A stretch of 64,000 nt of DNA from Faecalibacterium sp. CAG:1138 (lineage in GTDB: Bacteria; Bacillota; Clostridia; Christensenellales; CAG-917): the NCBI GenBank assembly GCA_000434675.1, contig HF988645.1, positions 1 to 64,000 of the forward strand, written 5' to 3'. Both the position numbers and the translations under genes were made by a program. The notes beneath the pieces are model-generated. The model had not been told where the DNA came from. It ran no database searches and saw only the letters and a list, made by a program, of their open reading frames with translations. Positions 36,600-45,755 of this stretch are shown piece after piece (within the stretch, counting starts at the first letter, position 1; each line of letters begins with the position of its first letter).

Positions 36600-37712
36600 T
36601 CAGTCAGCGATATTCTCTGTCGCCGATTTTTCATATATGAGCTTCATAAAGCTCTTGCTCTTAAACAGCACGAACGCCACTGCCAGCGCGATTGCTCCGT
36701 CCAAAAACGTAAAGAGGTTGTATACCAAACCCCACGTTACCGCAGTATATCCCGGCTGGGCGTAACTCGCAAACGCAAAAATACCTGTCAATAAGTGCGA
36801 AACGTATCTGAGAGTTATGGCAATTCCCGCGCCCGCCATAAACGACAGCACCGGTTTTTTGATGACATTGATTTCCTTAAAGATCCCCGCAAATCCGAGC
36901 ATACCGAAAGCAAGCGGATAATCGATCAAAAATTGCGCCGGGTGAATTATAAATGGATCCTGCACCGCTTGCAAAACGCCGTACACGACACCTACTATAA
37001 TACCTTTTCTTATGCCGAAGATATATGCAAAAAGCAGAATCGGAAGCATAGAAGCGAGGGTTACCGAGCCGCCCTGCGGCATCTTTAAAAACTTAACGTA
37101 CGAAAGCGCGTAAGCAAGCGCGACGGAAACCGCAGCATAGGCCATGTCGCGAGTGGTGAAAGGACTCTTCTTTTTTCCGATAAACAAAGAGGCCAGAACC
37201 AGCAATGCGACAAGCGCAACCGCGCTGATATAAAGCCCCGCCTGCGACGAGCCGGGATACTTGCCCTTAACATCCTTGTAGTATAGAGCCAGAACGACGG
37301 CTGCGACAACAAGCGACACGAGCATAACGCCTGCCGCGATAAATTTGTACGTCCTGAAAAAGTCGGGCTTTGCGGCCTTGACGACGAATCCCGCCAAAAG
37401 CAAAAGCGCGGCCGTAGCTATAATCTCAAAAATCGACCAGAAAACGGCTTTTTTGAATTCTCCGCTGCTAACGTCTGCCGCAACCTTCAGTGTAAACATG
37501 GAAACTGCAAAAAACGAAGCCGCGCCAAAGGTGAAGTGTTTGACGTTTTTGACGTATGCAGGCAACTTTTCGGGACTGAATTTTTTCAGAATCGCCCAGA
37601 GCGCCGCCATAACGACCACAGCCGCAATGGCAAAATAGAACGCCGTTACGCTGAGCTGATCCGCAACGTCAAGCGACGTGAACGGTTCTTTCAGAATTGT
37701 TGTAAATTTCAT
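36600..37712 (-). CDS. thiT: thiamine ECF transporter S component ThiT with an extra N-terminal membrane domain
   Basis: 370 residues, about twice the usual 180-190. Residues about 185-370 are ThiT: GGSVTLASMLPIL, FGIRKGIIVGVVYG, HPAQFLIDYPLAF. Residues 1-180 add about five helices not normally found in ThiT (about 22-42, 58-77, 92-110, 122-145, 158-178). Preceded by a TPP riboswitch and terminator; AAGGAGAAC before the ATG. The energy-coupling subunits are not in the window. Confidence 0.92.
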   Translation of the reverse strand: MKFTTILKEPFTSLDVADQLSVTAFYFAIAAVVVMAALWAILKKFSPEKLPAYVKNVKHFTFGAASFFAVSMFTLKVAADVSSGEFKKAVFWSIFEIIATAALLLLAGFVVKAAKPDFFRTYKFIAAGVMLVSLVVAAVVLALYYKDVKGKYPGSSQAGLYISAVALVALLVLASLFIGKKKSPFTTRDMAYAAVSVALAYALSYVKFLKMPQGGSVTLASMLPILLFAYIFGIRKGIIVGVVYGVLQAVQDPFIIHPAQFLIDYPLAFGMLGFAGIFKEINVIKKPVLSFMAGAGIAITLRYVSHLLTGIFAFASYAQPGYTAVTWGLVYNLFTFLDGAIALAVAFVLFKSKSFMKLIYEKSATENIAD

Positions 37713-37746
37713 TTGTTCTCCTTCTGTTTATCGAACAAACCTCAAG

Positions 37747-37778
37747 CAAAAAAATGCCCCGCAAAACACGGGGCATTC
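37747..37778 (-). terminator. terminator of the TPP riboswitch
   Basis: Minus strand: ATGCCCCG / CGGGGCAT with a 6-base loop and seven T residues, between the aptamer and thiT. Confidence 0.92.
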
Positions 37779-37787
37779 AAAATTACA

Positions 37788-37862
37788 CGCTAACTCCCTA
37801 CGCAGGTCCTAACCCGACAGGTTCAATGGGTATAATCTCAGCCGCAAGCGGCACCCCGATAA
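37788..37862 (-). promoter_or_regulatory. TPP riboswitch (THI element)
   Basis: Minus strand carries the conserved aptamer strings GGGGUGCC, GGCUGAGA, ACCC, GAACCUG and GCGUAGGGA in order. With the terminator it should shut off thiT when TPP is abundant. Confidence 0.97.
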
Positions 37863-37893
37863 ACATATTTTTTTGGCCTTAAAGGCTGATTTT

Positions 37894-37922
37894 ATATTAA
37901 ACCGTCAAAAGCGGTTTGTCAA
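37894..37922 (-). promoter_or_regulatory. promoter of the TPP riboswitch-thiT transcript
   Basis: Minus strand: TTGACA (37917-37922), 17-nt spacer, TAATAT (37894-37899), overlapping the stop of the upstream gene. Confidence 0.8.
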
Positions 37923-38692
37923 CCGATTTGAACGGAATTTGCGTTCGCGCCGCTTATTTCTTTTTTCGCAACGAAGAAGAACACAATTTGCAAAGCGTTT
38001 ATCGGCAGGAACATCGCCCACGCCAAGCTGGAGAACGCTATCGCAAAATAGAGTTCAACTACCGCCGTTAAAATTGCAAGAACCAGAACCGCGTAGTTTA
38101 CGGCAAACTTGCCTTTCATCGTTGCGGCATAGTCGGCGGCAAAAATCAGAAGGTTGATGCCGTAATACACGGCAGCGATTACGATGAACAAGAAATTGAA
38201 AATGTTGCCTATTCCCTCGCCGAGCTGTTCGCCAGGATACTTATAAAGTTCGTCGGCGCTATAAGACAAGGTGTAGCTGTTTCCTTCAAAAGTGAACGTC
38301 GTGCCGTTAAGCGAACCCGTGAAGGAACGCAACGCCACAGGCGAGCCGTCCTCGACGGAAGTTGCGGTCAGGGTTTTGAAGGTCAGAGTTTTGGTTTTGA
38401 GATCGTAGTGAGCGGTGCCGGTGTAAGTCGCCGCAGAATCGGAATAGCTGAACTTTTTGTCGGTTCTCGACGTGGCCGGATTTTTTACGTCCTCGGCGTC
38501 TGCGTCCGAAAAACTTAAAGAGCCACCTTCCGAAGTTTCGAAATAGCTTTGGCTTTCCAAAACTTTTATACCTCTCGGATCCTTAGGGTCCGACTGTTTG
38601 TTCGCTTCGGCCTGTCCTACCAGAATTGCGCCGATCGTGAAAACGATGATCGCCACGATGGTTACAAGCCCCAAAAGTTTGGTCTTTTTCAT
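37919..38692 (-). CDS. hypothetical membrane protein with extracytoplasmic domain
   Basis: 257 residues: N-terminal helix (about 6-27), an exposed Ser/Thr/Asp-rich domain (about 30-155), then three C-terminal helices (about 162-185, 195-217, 219-240). No family recognised. GAGGAATT precedes the ATG. Last gene after pgi and the HD nucleotidase. Confidence 0.7.
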   Translation of the reverse strand: MKKTKLLGLVTIVAIIVFTIGAILVGQAEANKQSDPKDPRGIKVLESQSYFETSEGGSLSFSDADAEDVKNPATSRTDKKFSYSDSAATYTGTAHYDLKTKTLTFKTLTATSVEDGSPVALRSFTGSLNGTTFTFEGNSYTLSYSADELYKYPGEQLGEGIGNIFNFLFIVIAAVYYGINLLIFAADYAATMKGKFAVNYAVLVLAILTAVVELYFAIAFSSLAWAMFLPINALQIVFFFVAKKEISGANANSVQIG

Positions 38693-38710
38693 AATTCCTC
38701 CTGTTCGAAG

Positions 38711-39295
38711 TTATTTCAAAACGTCCAACGGCTTGAAGAAACCGCCGGTGAAATTATCCAAAAAATATTTCACTTCCGGCGCGCCCAGAACGCAAAGCGT
38801 CGCAAAGGTGGTGTCGCGCGCCACGGAGTATTCCTTGTTCCCTGCGTTGGTTTCTTCCTCGCACTTGAGATAAGCGGCGAGCTTGTCGGCGTATTTGACG
38901 AGTTTATATTCCTCCGTCGAAGTGTCGGGAGAAATAAGTTCCGCATAATAATCCCTCAAAAATTCCGGAAGCATCTCCAAAAGCTTGCTTTCGGCAAGAG
39001 CTTCCATCTCCTTATAGGCATGCTCGATTTTAGGATTATTATACTTGATCGGCGTAGGCATATCGCCGGTTATGACCTCGCTTGCGTCGTGGAACATAGC
39101 GATGGATACGGCTTTTTCAACGTTGACGTTTCCGCCGTAAAGCTTGTTTTTGATGAGGCAAAGCGCCTGAGTGATATACGCAACCTGATAGCTGTGCTCG
39201 ATAAGATTGTCCGGCACGGAGTTGCGCATAAGGCTCCACCGCTCAATATACTTCATTCTGTTTAAAAGCGCGTAAAAATTGCTGCTGTTATTCAT
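38711..39295 (-). CDS. HD-domain 5'-deoxynucleotidase (YfbR-like)
   Basis: 194 residues. HD residues His34 (EHSYQVA) and the signature HDASEVITGDMPTPIKY (about 69-85), with a later Asp in KYADKLAAYLKCEE, are those of the YfbR family, which removes phosphate from deoxynucleoside monophosphates. 9 bases after pgi; AAGGTG before the ATG. Confidence 0.93.
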   Translation of the reverse strand: MNNSSNFYALLNRMKYIERWSLMRNSVPDNLIEHSYQVAYITQALCLIKNKLYGGNVNVEKAVSIAMFHDASEVITGDMPTPIKYNNPKIEHAYKEMEALAESKLLEMLPEFLRDYYAELISPDTSTEEYKLVKYADKLAAYLKCEEETNAGNKEYSVARDTTFATLCVLGAPEVKYFLDNFTGGFFKPLDVLK

Positions 39296-39304
39296 GATTT
39301 CACC

Positions 39305-40720
39305 TTAGATGATATATTTGTCGGCTTTTTGAGGAGCGCAGTCAAGCTCCTTCTTCTTGTCTTCGTATCCCGCTCTGCCAAACAACGCGTAGGTGGCGTT
39401 TTTGCCTTCCTCGACGCCCGGTTGATTGAAGGTGTTGACGTTGAGGATAGCGCCTGCATAAGCAGTCTGAAGCTGGAAGAACATCATAAGCTCGCCGAGA
39501 GTGAAAGCGTTGATTTCCGGAAGCACGATGGTGCTGTTCAACCTGCCGGCTTTGGTGAGCGCGTATTCGGTGGCGCGTTTTTCGGTGGAAATAAGCTCGT
39601 TCAAGGTGTGTCCGCAAAGGAAATTTACGTTAGGATACTCCTCTGCGCCTTCAGGGATAACCACTTCGGATCTAAAGTTTCTGACCTCGATGAAGGTTAC
39701 GACCTTGTCGAACGGACCTTCGGTGTAAAGCTGAACCTGGCTGTGCTGATCGGTTACGCCCAAGGATTTGACAGGGGTTTGACCGGCATAAACCTTTTTG
39801 CCGGTAAAATCGGTGGCTTTGCCCAGGCTTTCCGCCCAAAGCTGAGCGTACCAGTCGGCAAAATACTTGAGACCGTCGGAATACGGCATCATAACGTGAA
39901 TGTTGCAGCCCTTTTCCATTGCCATGCACTGAAGCATTGCGGACATAAGCGCAGGATTCTTTGCAGGATTGTCTCTGCCGCAAAGCTTATCCATATACGC
40001 CGCGCCCTCGAGAAGTCCCTTTATATCGATTCTGGTTACGGCCGCCGGCAGCAGTCCCACAGGGCACAGTTCGCTGAATCTGCCGCCAACTCCGTCAGGA
40101 ATAAAGAAGGTTTTGAGGCCTTCGGCTTTTGCGATTTTGATGAGGTTGCCGCTGTTTGCGGAGGTGGTGGCGATGACGTGTTTGGTCCAGTCGGCGCCGA
40201 GTTTTTTCTTCAGGATATCGGTGATAATGAGATACTGACTCATCGTTTCGGACGTCGAGCCCGATTTGGTGATGACGTTGAACATGGTTTTTTCGACGTC
40301 GATAACGTCCAGAAGCGCGCTCATGCGTTCAGGATCGATGTTGTCTTCAACGTAGAATTTAGGGGCCTTTCTTTTGTATTTAGGAAGGTCGTTGTAATGC
40401 AAATGATTGAGCGCGGTGAAGGTTGCGATAGGGCCGAGAGCGCTGCCGCCGATGCCGAGAACGACGAAAAAGTCGAAATTGTCCCTGATTTCCTTTGCTG
40501 CGGCAAGGATGTCGTCCACAACGTCCGCCTGATTGTACGGAAGCTCGCTCCACCCCATCATATCTCTGCCGCGATTTCTGGAAACGTAATCGAACGCCCA
40601 CATTGCCTTGCCGGCGTAACGATTGAGCTCGCGATCGGTGAAGCCTTTTTCTCCGACGGTTTTTGCCATCATATTGTTAAAATCGAATCTGATACGATTT
40701 TCGGTTTTGTTGTAAGCCAT
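39305..40720 (-). CDS. pgi: glucose-6-phosphate isomerase
   Basis: 471 residues. GIGGSALG phosphate-binding loop (about 89-96), VITKSGSTSET (about 154), GVGGRFSELC, catalytic Glu and His regions GHTLNELI and DQHSQVQ. Interconverts glucose-6-P and fructose-6-P. AGAGGAG before the ATG and a separate promoter with a roughly 80-nt leader. Confidence 0.97.
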   Translation of the reverse strand: MAYNKTENRIRFDFNNMMAKTVGEKGFTDRELNRYAGKAMWAFDYVSRNRGRDMMGWSELPYNQADVVDDILAAAKEIRDNFDFFVVLGIGGSALGPIATFTALNHLHYNDLPKYKRKAPKFYVEDNIDPERMSALLDVIDVEKTMFNVITKSGSTSETMSQYLIITDILKKKLGADWTKHVIATTSANSGNLIKIAKAEGLKTFFIPDGVGGRFSELCPVGLLPAAVTRIDIKGLLEGAAYMDKLCGRDNPAKNPALMSAMLQCMAMEKGCNIHVMMPYSDGLKYFADWYAQLWAESLGKATDFTGKKVYAGQTPVKSLGVTDQHSQVQLYTEGPFDKVVTFIEVRNFRSEVVIPEGAEEYPNVNFLCGHTLNELISTEKRATEYALTKAGRLNSTIVLPEINAFTLGELMMFFQLQTAYAGAILNVNTFNQPGVEEGKNATYALFGRAGYEDKKKELDCAPQKADKYII

Positions 40721-40806
40721 AAAAAACTCCTCTTTTTGGTCAAAAGTATTCTGAAACAGGCGGAAATTTATAATACTGCGGATTCTTCTCGCCGTTTCGT
40801 ATATTG

Positions 40807-40835
40807 ATTATACAATATAACCCCGATTTTTGCAA
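40807..40835 (-). promoter_or_regulatory. promoter of pgi
   Basis: Minus strand: TTGCAA (40830-40835), 17-nt spacer, TATAAT (40807-40812). Confidence 0.75.
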
Positions 40836-40895
40836 GCAAAAGAGCCATAATTCAAGTTTCATTGTGTCCGCCTGTTTTCAAACGCTTTCGGACAT

Positions 40896-40924
40896 AAAAA
40901 AGGGCTTCCAAAGAAGCCCTTTTG
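40896..40924 (-). terminator. terminator of hpf
   Basis: Minus strand: AAAGGGCTTC / GAAGCCCTTT type stem with a small loop and T run, 9 bases after the hpf stop. Confidence 0.9.
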
Positions 40925-40932
40925 AAAATTCG

Positions 40933-41460
40933 TTAATAGACGCATTCGATGATGCCGACGTTGCCGTCGTGACGGCGATATACGCAGTTCACCATGCCGG
41001 TGTCGACGTTCAGATACAGATAGAAATCGTGGCCGCTCATTTCGAGGTCTGCCATAGCCTCCTCTTTCGTGAGCCCCTTAAGACCGAACTGTTTGACTTT
41101 GACGACTTCAGGTTTGCGTTGGGAAATATCCTCTTCCATAAACGCGCCGTCGAAAGCGGTTTCTTTAAGTTTCTTGTTGAGTTTGGTGCGATATTTCCTC
41201 ACCATACGCTCGATTTTAGGGAAAATGGCGTATGCGTTGTCGTACATATTGTCGCTGACCTCCTCCACGCGAATGAGGTCGCCGTTAAACCAGATGGTTG
41301 CCTCAAGAGTGTAACGCTCTTTTGCGCCGGACTGGCTGCAGACGAACTTTGCGGTGGTGTCGTCCTTGAAGAAGCATTCCAGCTTTTCGGCTTTTTTCTC
41401 GATAAGGTTCTTGAGAGTCTGAGTCGGTGTGTAGTTGGTCCCGATGATTTCGATTTTCAT
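40933..41460 (-). CDS. hpf: ribosome hibernation promoting factor, long form
   Basis: 175 residues from ATG-KIEIIG, with AAAGGGAGG upstream; the longer frame starts at an unsupported codon. N-terminal S30AE domain (1-100) and the C-terminal dimerisation domain (about 118-175, VKVKQFGLKGLTKEEA ... GHDFYLYLNVDTG) that drives 100S ribosome formation. Confidence 0.96.
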   Translation of the reverse strand: MKIEIIGTNYTPTQTLKNLIEKKAEKLECFFKDDTTAKFVCSQSGAKERYTLEATIWFNGDLIRVEEVSDNMYDNAYAIFPKIERMVRKYRTKLNKKLKETAFDGAFMEEDISQRKPEVVKVKQFGLKGLTKEEAMADLEMSGHDFYLYLNVDTGMVNCVYRRHDGNVGIIECVY

Positions 41461-41512
41461 ATTGTTGCCTCCCTTTATCTTTATCAAAGGGCTTCGCCCT
41501 CTGTCTAGTTTT

Positions 41513-41521
41513 ATTATATCA
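41513..41521 (-). promoter_or_regulatory. extended -10 promoter of hpf
   Basis: Minus strand TGATATAAT (TG-N-TATAAT type) without a good -35. The leader then holds an AGGGC/GCCCT hairpin before the ribosome site. Confidence 0.5.
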
Positions 41522-41575
41522 TAACAAGGCTTAAAAATCCATTAAAACTCGGAAAAATTTTTAATTTGTACCCGG

Positions 41576-41611
41576 GTATAAAAATGCGCGGCGGGGCTTC
41601 CGCTGCGCAAG
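41576..41611 (-). terminator. terminator of the frameshifted Nudix-like gene
   Basis: Minus strand: TGCGC-A-GCGG with CCGC-C-GCGCA, then TTTTTAT, directly after the stop at 41615. Confidence 0.75.
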
Positions 41612-41614
41612 ATT

Positions 41615-42718
41615 TCAGAAGTTCAGTTTTTCTTTCAGATTCAATATTTCCGCGTAGGACAAACAAGCCAGCAAAGCTTGTCCGCATTGCTTTTTGACGG
41701 ATTTTTGAAGGCTGCAAACGGCTTCTGGATTATCTTTCGATTCCTCGAAGCGCGGCGCAAACTGCCTTTTCGGAACGAGAGTTCCACCGCCCTCTTCGAG
41801 GTTCATTTCGTAGTAGAAATTCACCTTTGCCTGCGACCACGGAACAAGATAATAAACGTTTTGCAGTTTTTCCGTTCTCAAAGGTTTGATTTTGTTGCCT
41901 TCAGGCAAAGTCTTGTTGATTTCGTTCGCCTGCCAAATGGTGAGTGCGGCGTATTTTTGAAGTTTTTCGGTAAATTCACGGGCGGTATAGTTCACCACGA
42001 CGTAAAAATAGAAATTCGGCTTTCCGCCCTCAAGCAGATCGCGAGCAAAGCCCATAAAGTTTTCGGAAAAGCGCAATTCGTCGTAGTCCTCGCCCTCCCT
42101 GAGGCCGAAATTGTTCTTCAGCGTGTCCCTGACGACCTTGCAGAACCTGTCTTCAACGGTGGCGTCCGTGATCTCTTCGGGCTTTTCGTCCCGATAAAAC
42201 AAATCCTTTTCCTTCAAAGCCAAGGAAATAGGCTGGGCAAACTTATCCTTCCACGTTGTTTTGTCGAGGCCTCTTCTTTCAATCAGAAGATAGCCGTCTT
42301 TGGTTATAACAAGCCCGTTTATGCCGATCTGGTTGCCGAGTTCCGATTTGTTTATAGGCGAAATGCTCTCGTTGCACTCGTAAAGGTCCCTAAGAGTCAT
42401 GCCGTCGGTGAGCTTGTAGTCCATACAGCGATTGGTGAGCAGCATGTGATAATACATGGTGCGCTTGGTATGTATTTTTATCGTGGAAGCGTCAACCCGC
42501 TCGAAGTCGTCTAAGCGAATAGTTGCGGTGTTGGTTTTTTTGGAGTGCTTGTGCGCGTCGAGAAGCGCCCTGCTGTTCTGAATTATAAAATCGGGCAATT
42601 TGAAAGCTTCGTTTACGTTGTCGGCGATCGTAAGCTTTGTGTTGAACGCTCTGTTTGCGTAAACGTTCAGGCTTGCAATGACAAGATAAGGCTTGCTGCT
42701 ATTGTTGTCGCCGTTCAA
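41615..42718 (-). CDS. C-terminal part of a frameshifted membrane/Nudix-like protein
   Basis: 367 residues from the only available start, a TTG at 42718 with no ribosome site. The frame stays open upstream and reads AKRDVYSAEYENEKRDIDRF before that TTG, convincingly protein-like. Joining it to the upstream ORF (42727-43185) by adding one base in the C run at 42779-42782 gives a single 523-residue protein. The middle (LGNQIGINGLVITKDGYLLIERR, then a REtL-like VVRDTLKNNFGL) recalls a Nudix fold with a broken Nudix box; this is tentative. Confidence 0.6.
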   Translation of the reverse strand: MNGDNNSSKPYLVIASLNVYANRAFNTKLTIADNVNEAFKLPDFIIQNSRALLDAHKHSKKTNTATIRLDDFERVDASTIKIHTKRTMYYHMLLTNRCMDYKLTDGMTLRDLYECNESISPINKSELGNQIGINGLVITKDGYLLIERRGLDKTTWKDKFAQPISLALKEKDLFYRDEKPEEITDATVEDRFCKVVRDTLKNNFGLREGEDYDELRFSENFMGFARDLLEGGKPNFYFYVVVNYTAREFTEKLQKYAALTIWQANEINKTLPEGNKIKPLRTEKLQNVYYLVPWSQAKVNFYYEMNLEEGGGTLVPKRQFAPRFEESKDNPEAVCSLQKSVKKQCGQALLACLSYAEILNLKEKLNF

Positions 42719-42726
42719 AAAACGAT

Positions 42727-43185
42727 CTATATCACGCTTTTCGTTCTCATATTCGGCGGAATAGACGTCGCGCTTTGCGGGGCAAGGTCCTTTTCTGCGC
42801 CCTCTTTTGCCAAAGAATGCAAAGTCATAAACACACCGTCGTAATCGAAAAAGTTTCCGCCGTCATAATCGGTTTTGACCTTATGATTTTTGTACTTATG
42901 AATGATTTTTTGCTGATCTGCTTCGGTTTTAAGGCTTTCTTCGGTGCGCCGCTCCCTCATGGTTGCAATCTTCGAGGCAAAAACCGCAAAGGCAACGCCG
43001 ATAAACACGGACACCGACACTTTGTCGCGCACGAAATCAAGTATGCTCGCCCAAAAAGCGTTTTCGCTGTCGGGGATAAGAGTTAAGGCGTACGCGGCCG
43101 CTATCCCGACTATGCACAAAGCGATTTTCGCCATGCCCGAGTCGGAATACTTTTTGACTTTTTCTGCAAATTTTACGCGTTTCAT
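42727..43185 (-). CDS. N-terminal part of the same frameshifted membrane protein
   Basis: 152 residues as read, of which about 135 belong to the true frame. Two membrane helices (about 18-38 and 53-75) and a charged segment. The last 17 residues after EKDLAP look like out-of-frame sequence, while the adjacent frame is protein-like, indicating loss of one base in the C run at 42779-42782. ATG preceded by GGGAGAAG. Follows clpC by 22 bases. Confidence 0.6.
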   Translation of the reverse strand: MKRVKFAEKVKKYSDSGMAKIALCIVGIAAAYALTLIPDSENAFWASILDFVRDKVSVSVFIGVAFAVFASKIATMRERRTEESLKTEADQQKIIHKYKNHKVKTDYDGGNFFDYDGVFMTLHSLAKEGAEKDLAPQSATSIPPNMRTKSVI

Positions 43186-43207
43186 AACTCTTCTCCCACG
43201 TGATAAA

Positions 43208-45706
43208 CTAATTTTCTTCCGTAAACGAAAGCTTGTCGCCGTCGGCGTCCACTTTGATTTTTCCGCCGACTTTCAAGTTTCCGGACAAAATTTCTTCACT
43301 GAGCTTGTCTTCCAGCATCTTCTGAATGGTGCGCCTGAGCGGCCTTGCTCCGTACTGACTGTCGTAACCTTTTTCGACAAGCAAGTCTTTTGCGGCGTCG
43401 CTGACGGAAACGGTGATGTTCATATCCTTAAGGCGTTTTGCGGTGGACGCAAGCATAAGATTGCAGATCCTGTGCATATCGGCCTTGTCCAAACTTCTGA
43501 AGATGACCACTTCGTCGATACGGTTGATAAATTCCGGTTTAAGCGTGCGCCTCAGGGCGTTCATCTGCTTTTCCTTCATGTCGTCGTAGCTGTCCTCGTC
43601 GTCCAGACTTCCGAAACCGACCTTCGGCATGCTGACGATTTCCGACGAACCGATGTTGGACGTCATGATGATTATGGTGTTTTTGAAGGAAACCGTTCTG
43701 CCGTGGCTGTCCGTAAGTCTGCCGTCCTCGAGAATCTGAAGCATGATGTTGAAAACGTCCGGGTGAGCCTTTTCTATTTCGTCGAACAAAATGACGGAAT
43801 ACGGTTTTCTTCTGACTCTTTCGGTGAGCTGACCGCCTTCGTCGTAGCCGACGTAGCCAGGAGCCGAGCCTATCATTTTCGAAACGTTGGCCTTGTCCAT
43901 ATATTCGGACATATCAACCCTTATCATAAGGTTTTCGTCGCCGAACATTGCCTCGGCAAGCGCCTTTGAAAGTTCGGTTTTACCCACGCCCGTAGGCCCC
44001 AAAAAGATGAAGCTTCCGATCGGACGTTTCGGATCCTTAAGCCCCGCTCTCGCCCTCTTGATTGCTCTGGCGACTGCGGAAACGGCGTTGTCCTGCCCGA
44101 TAACCCTCGACTTCAAGGTGTCCTCGAGGTGCAAAAGCTTGTTGCTTTCGGTTTCGGTGATTTTGGTTAGAGGCACGCCCGTCCAGTTGGAAACGATTTC
44201 GGCAATATCCTCCTCGCCTATCGACAGATTTGCGTTTTCTTTGGTTTTGTCGTAGCTGTTTTTGCCTTCCTCGTAAAGCTTTTTGAGCTTGTCGAGTTCG
44301 GTTTTGATTTCGTTGGCCTTAAGATAGTTTTCGGCAAGAGACGCTTCTTCCTTATCCGCCTCGAGCTGTTTGATTTTTTCGCCCAGCTCTTTCACGTCGG
44401 TCGGCAGACTGAATGCAAAAATGCGTTTGCGGCTTGCGGCCTCGTCTATAAGGTCGATGGATTTGTCCGGCTGGAACCTGTCGGAAATGTATCTGTCCGA
44501 AAGGTTTGCCGCGGCGATTATGGCTTCGTCGGTGATTTTGACGTTGTGATGCGCTTCGTATTTGTCCCTGAGCCCCTTAAGAATTTCGACGGTGTCCTCC
44601 ACGGACGGCTGATCGACGATTATAGGCTGGAACCTTCTTTCGAGCGCGGCGTCTTTTTCGATATACTTGCGGTATTCTTCCAAAGTGGTTGCGCCGATAG
44701 TCTGAATTTCACCGCGCGCAAGCATAGGCTTTAAGATGTTGCCCGCGTCTATTGCGCCTTCCGCGCCGCCTGCGTTCACCAAAGTGTGAATTTCGTCGAT
44801 AAAAAGAATGATGTTCCCTGCGCGTTTGATGCCGTCAAGCGCGTTTTTGAAGCGTTCTTCGAACTCGCCTCTGTATTTCGTGCCGGCAACCACCGACGCA
44901 AGGTCCAGACTGAAAACGATTTTGCCCTTCAGAACCTCCGGAACCTTGTCCTCCGTGATTTTTTGAGCCAAGCCTTCGGCTATTGCGGACTTGCCTACGC
45001 CCGGTTCGCCGATAAGCACGGGATTATTTTTGGTTCGGCGGCAAAGTATCTGAATGACGCGTTCGATTTCCTTGCTGCGGCCGATGACGGGATCGAGTTT
45101 CCCTTGTTTTGCCTTAAACGTGAGGTCCGTGCCGAATTTTGCAAGCTCGCCGAGCACGGCTTCGCTGCCCGAAACCACTTTGACGTTCGGTCCTTCGCTC
45201 TCGCTTCTTCCGACAGAGCCCGGCGCCCTCATGTTGTCCATAGGTCCGAATTCTATTTTGAAAGTGCGAGTCCCCTGATCGGGGCGTTTGTTCGCGTTAG
45301 GTCTGTAAACGGCCTGCGACGTTGCCACCGCAAGCGCCCTGACGTCCACGCCCGCTTCCATAAGGTATTCGACCGCAAGGCTTTTCGTGTTGCTCAAAAT
45401 GGCCAGAAGCAAATGCTCTGTGCCCACGTATTCCTTGCCCGTTTCCGCGCCGACGGCAAACGCCATCTGAATTGCGTTTTTCGATTTTGGGCTGTAGCCG
45501 ACGGTCGGCGAAGAATAATGTTCCAGATGTTGCAAAATCATATTTTCGGTTACTCCGAACTTTTGCATAAGCACCGAAGCAATGCCGTCTTTCACGGCGT
45601 ACAAGCCCAAAAGAATATGCTCCGTGCCGACTATTCCGCCGGTTTCCGCGGCAAATTTTTCGGCCGCGACCAGCGCTTTTTCTACGTTTATACTGAATTT
45701 TGGCAT
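43208..45706 (-). CDS. clpC: ATP-dependent Clp protease ATP-binding subunit ClpC
   Basis: 832 residues. Double Clp-N repeat (1-150), AAA1 with GEPGVGKS, a UVR-type middle coiled coil (about 425-480), AAA2 with GPTGVGKT, C-terminal D2-small domain. Unfoldase for ClpP; with McsB it degrades arginine-phosphorylated proteins. AGGAGAAC before the ATG. Third gene of mcsA-mcsB-clpC. Confidence 0.96.
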   Translation of the reverse strand: MPKFSINVEKALVAAEKFAAETGGIVGTEHILLGLYAVKDGIASVLMQKFGVTENMILQHLEHYSSPTVGYSPKSKNAIQMAFAVGAETGKEYVGTEHLLLAILSNTKSLAVEYLMEAGVDVRALAVATSQAVYRPNANKRPDQGTRTFKIEFGPMDNMRAPGSVGRSESEGPNVKVVSGSEAVLGELAKFGTDLTFKAKQGKLDPVIGRSKEIERVIQILCRRTKNNPVLIGEPGVGKSAIAEGLAQKITEDKVPEVLKGKIVFSLDLASVVAGTKYRGEFEERFKNALDGIKRAGNIILFIDEIHTLVNAGGAEGAIDAGNILKPMLARGEIQTIGATTLEEYRKYIEKDAALERRFQPIIVDQPSVEDTVEILKGLRDKYEAHHNVKITDEAIIAAANLSDRYISDRFQPDKSIDLIDEAASRKRIFAFSLPTDVKELGEKIKQLEADKEEASLAENYLKANEIKTELDKLKKLYEEGKNSYDKTKENANLSIGEEDIAEIVSNWTGVPLTKITETESNKLLHLEDTLKSRVIGQDNAVSAVARAIKRARAGLKDPKRPIGSFIFLGPTGVGKTELSKALAEAMFGDENLMIRVDMSEYMDKANVSKMIGSAPGYVGYDEGGQLTERVRRKPYSVILFDEIEKAHPDVFNIMLQILEDGRLTDSHGRTVSFKNTIIIMTSNIGSSEIVSMPKVGFGSLDDEDSYDDMKEKQMNALRRTLKPEFINRIDEVVIFRSLDKADMHRICNLMLASTAKRLKDMNITVSVSDAAKDLLVEKGYDSQYGARPLRRTIQKMLEDKLSEEILSGNLKVGGKIKVDADGDKLSFTEEN

Positions 45707-45755
45707 ATCGTTCTCCTAAGACTATATTTCGCAAAAAAAGTGCAAAACAAAACGT

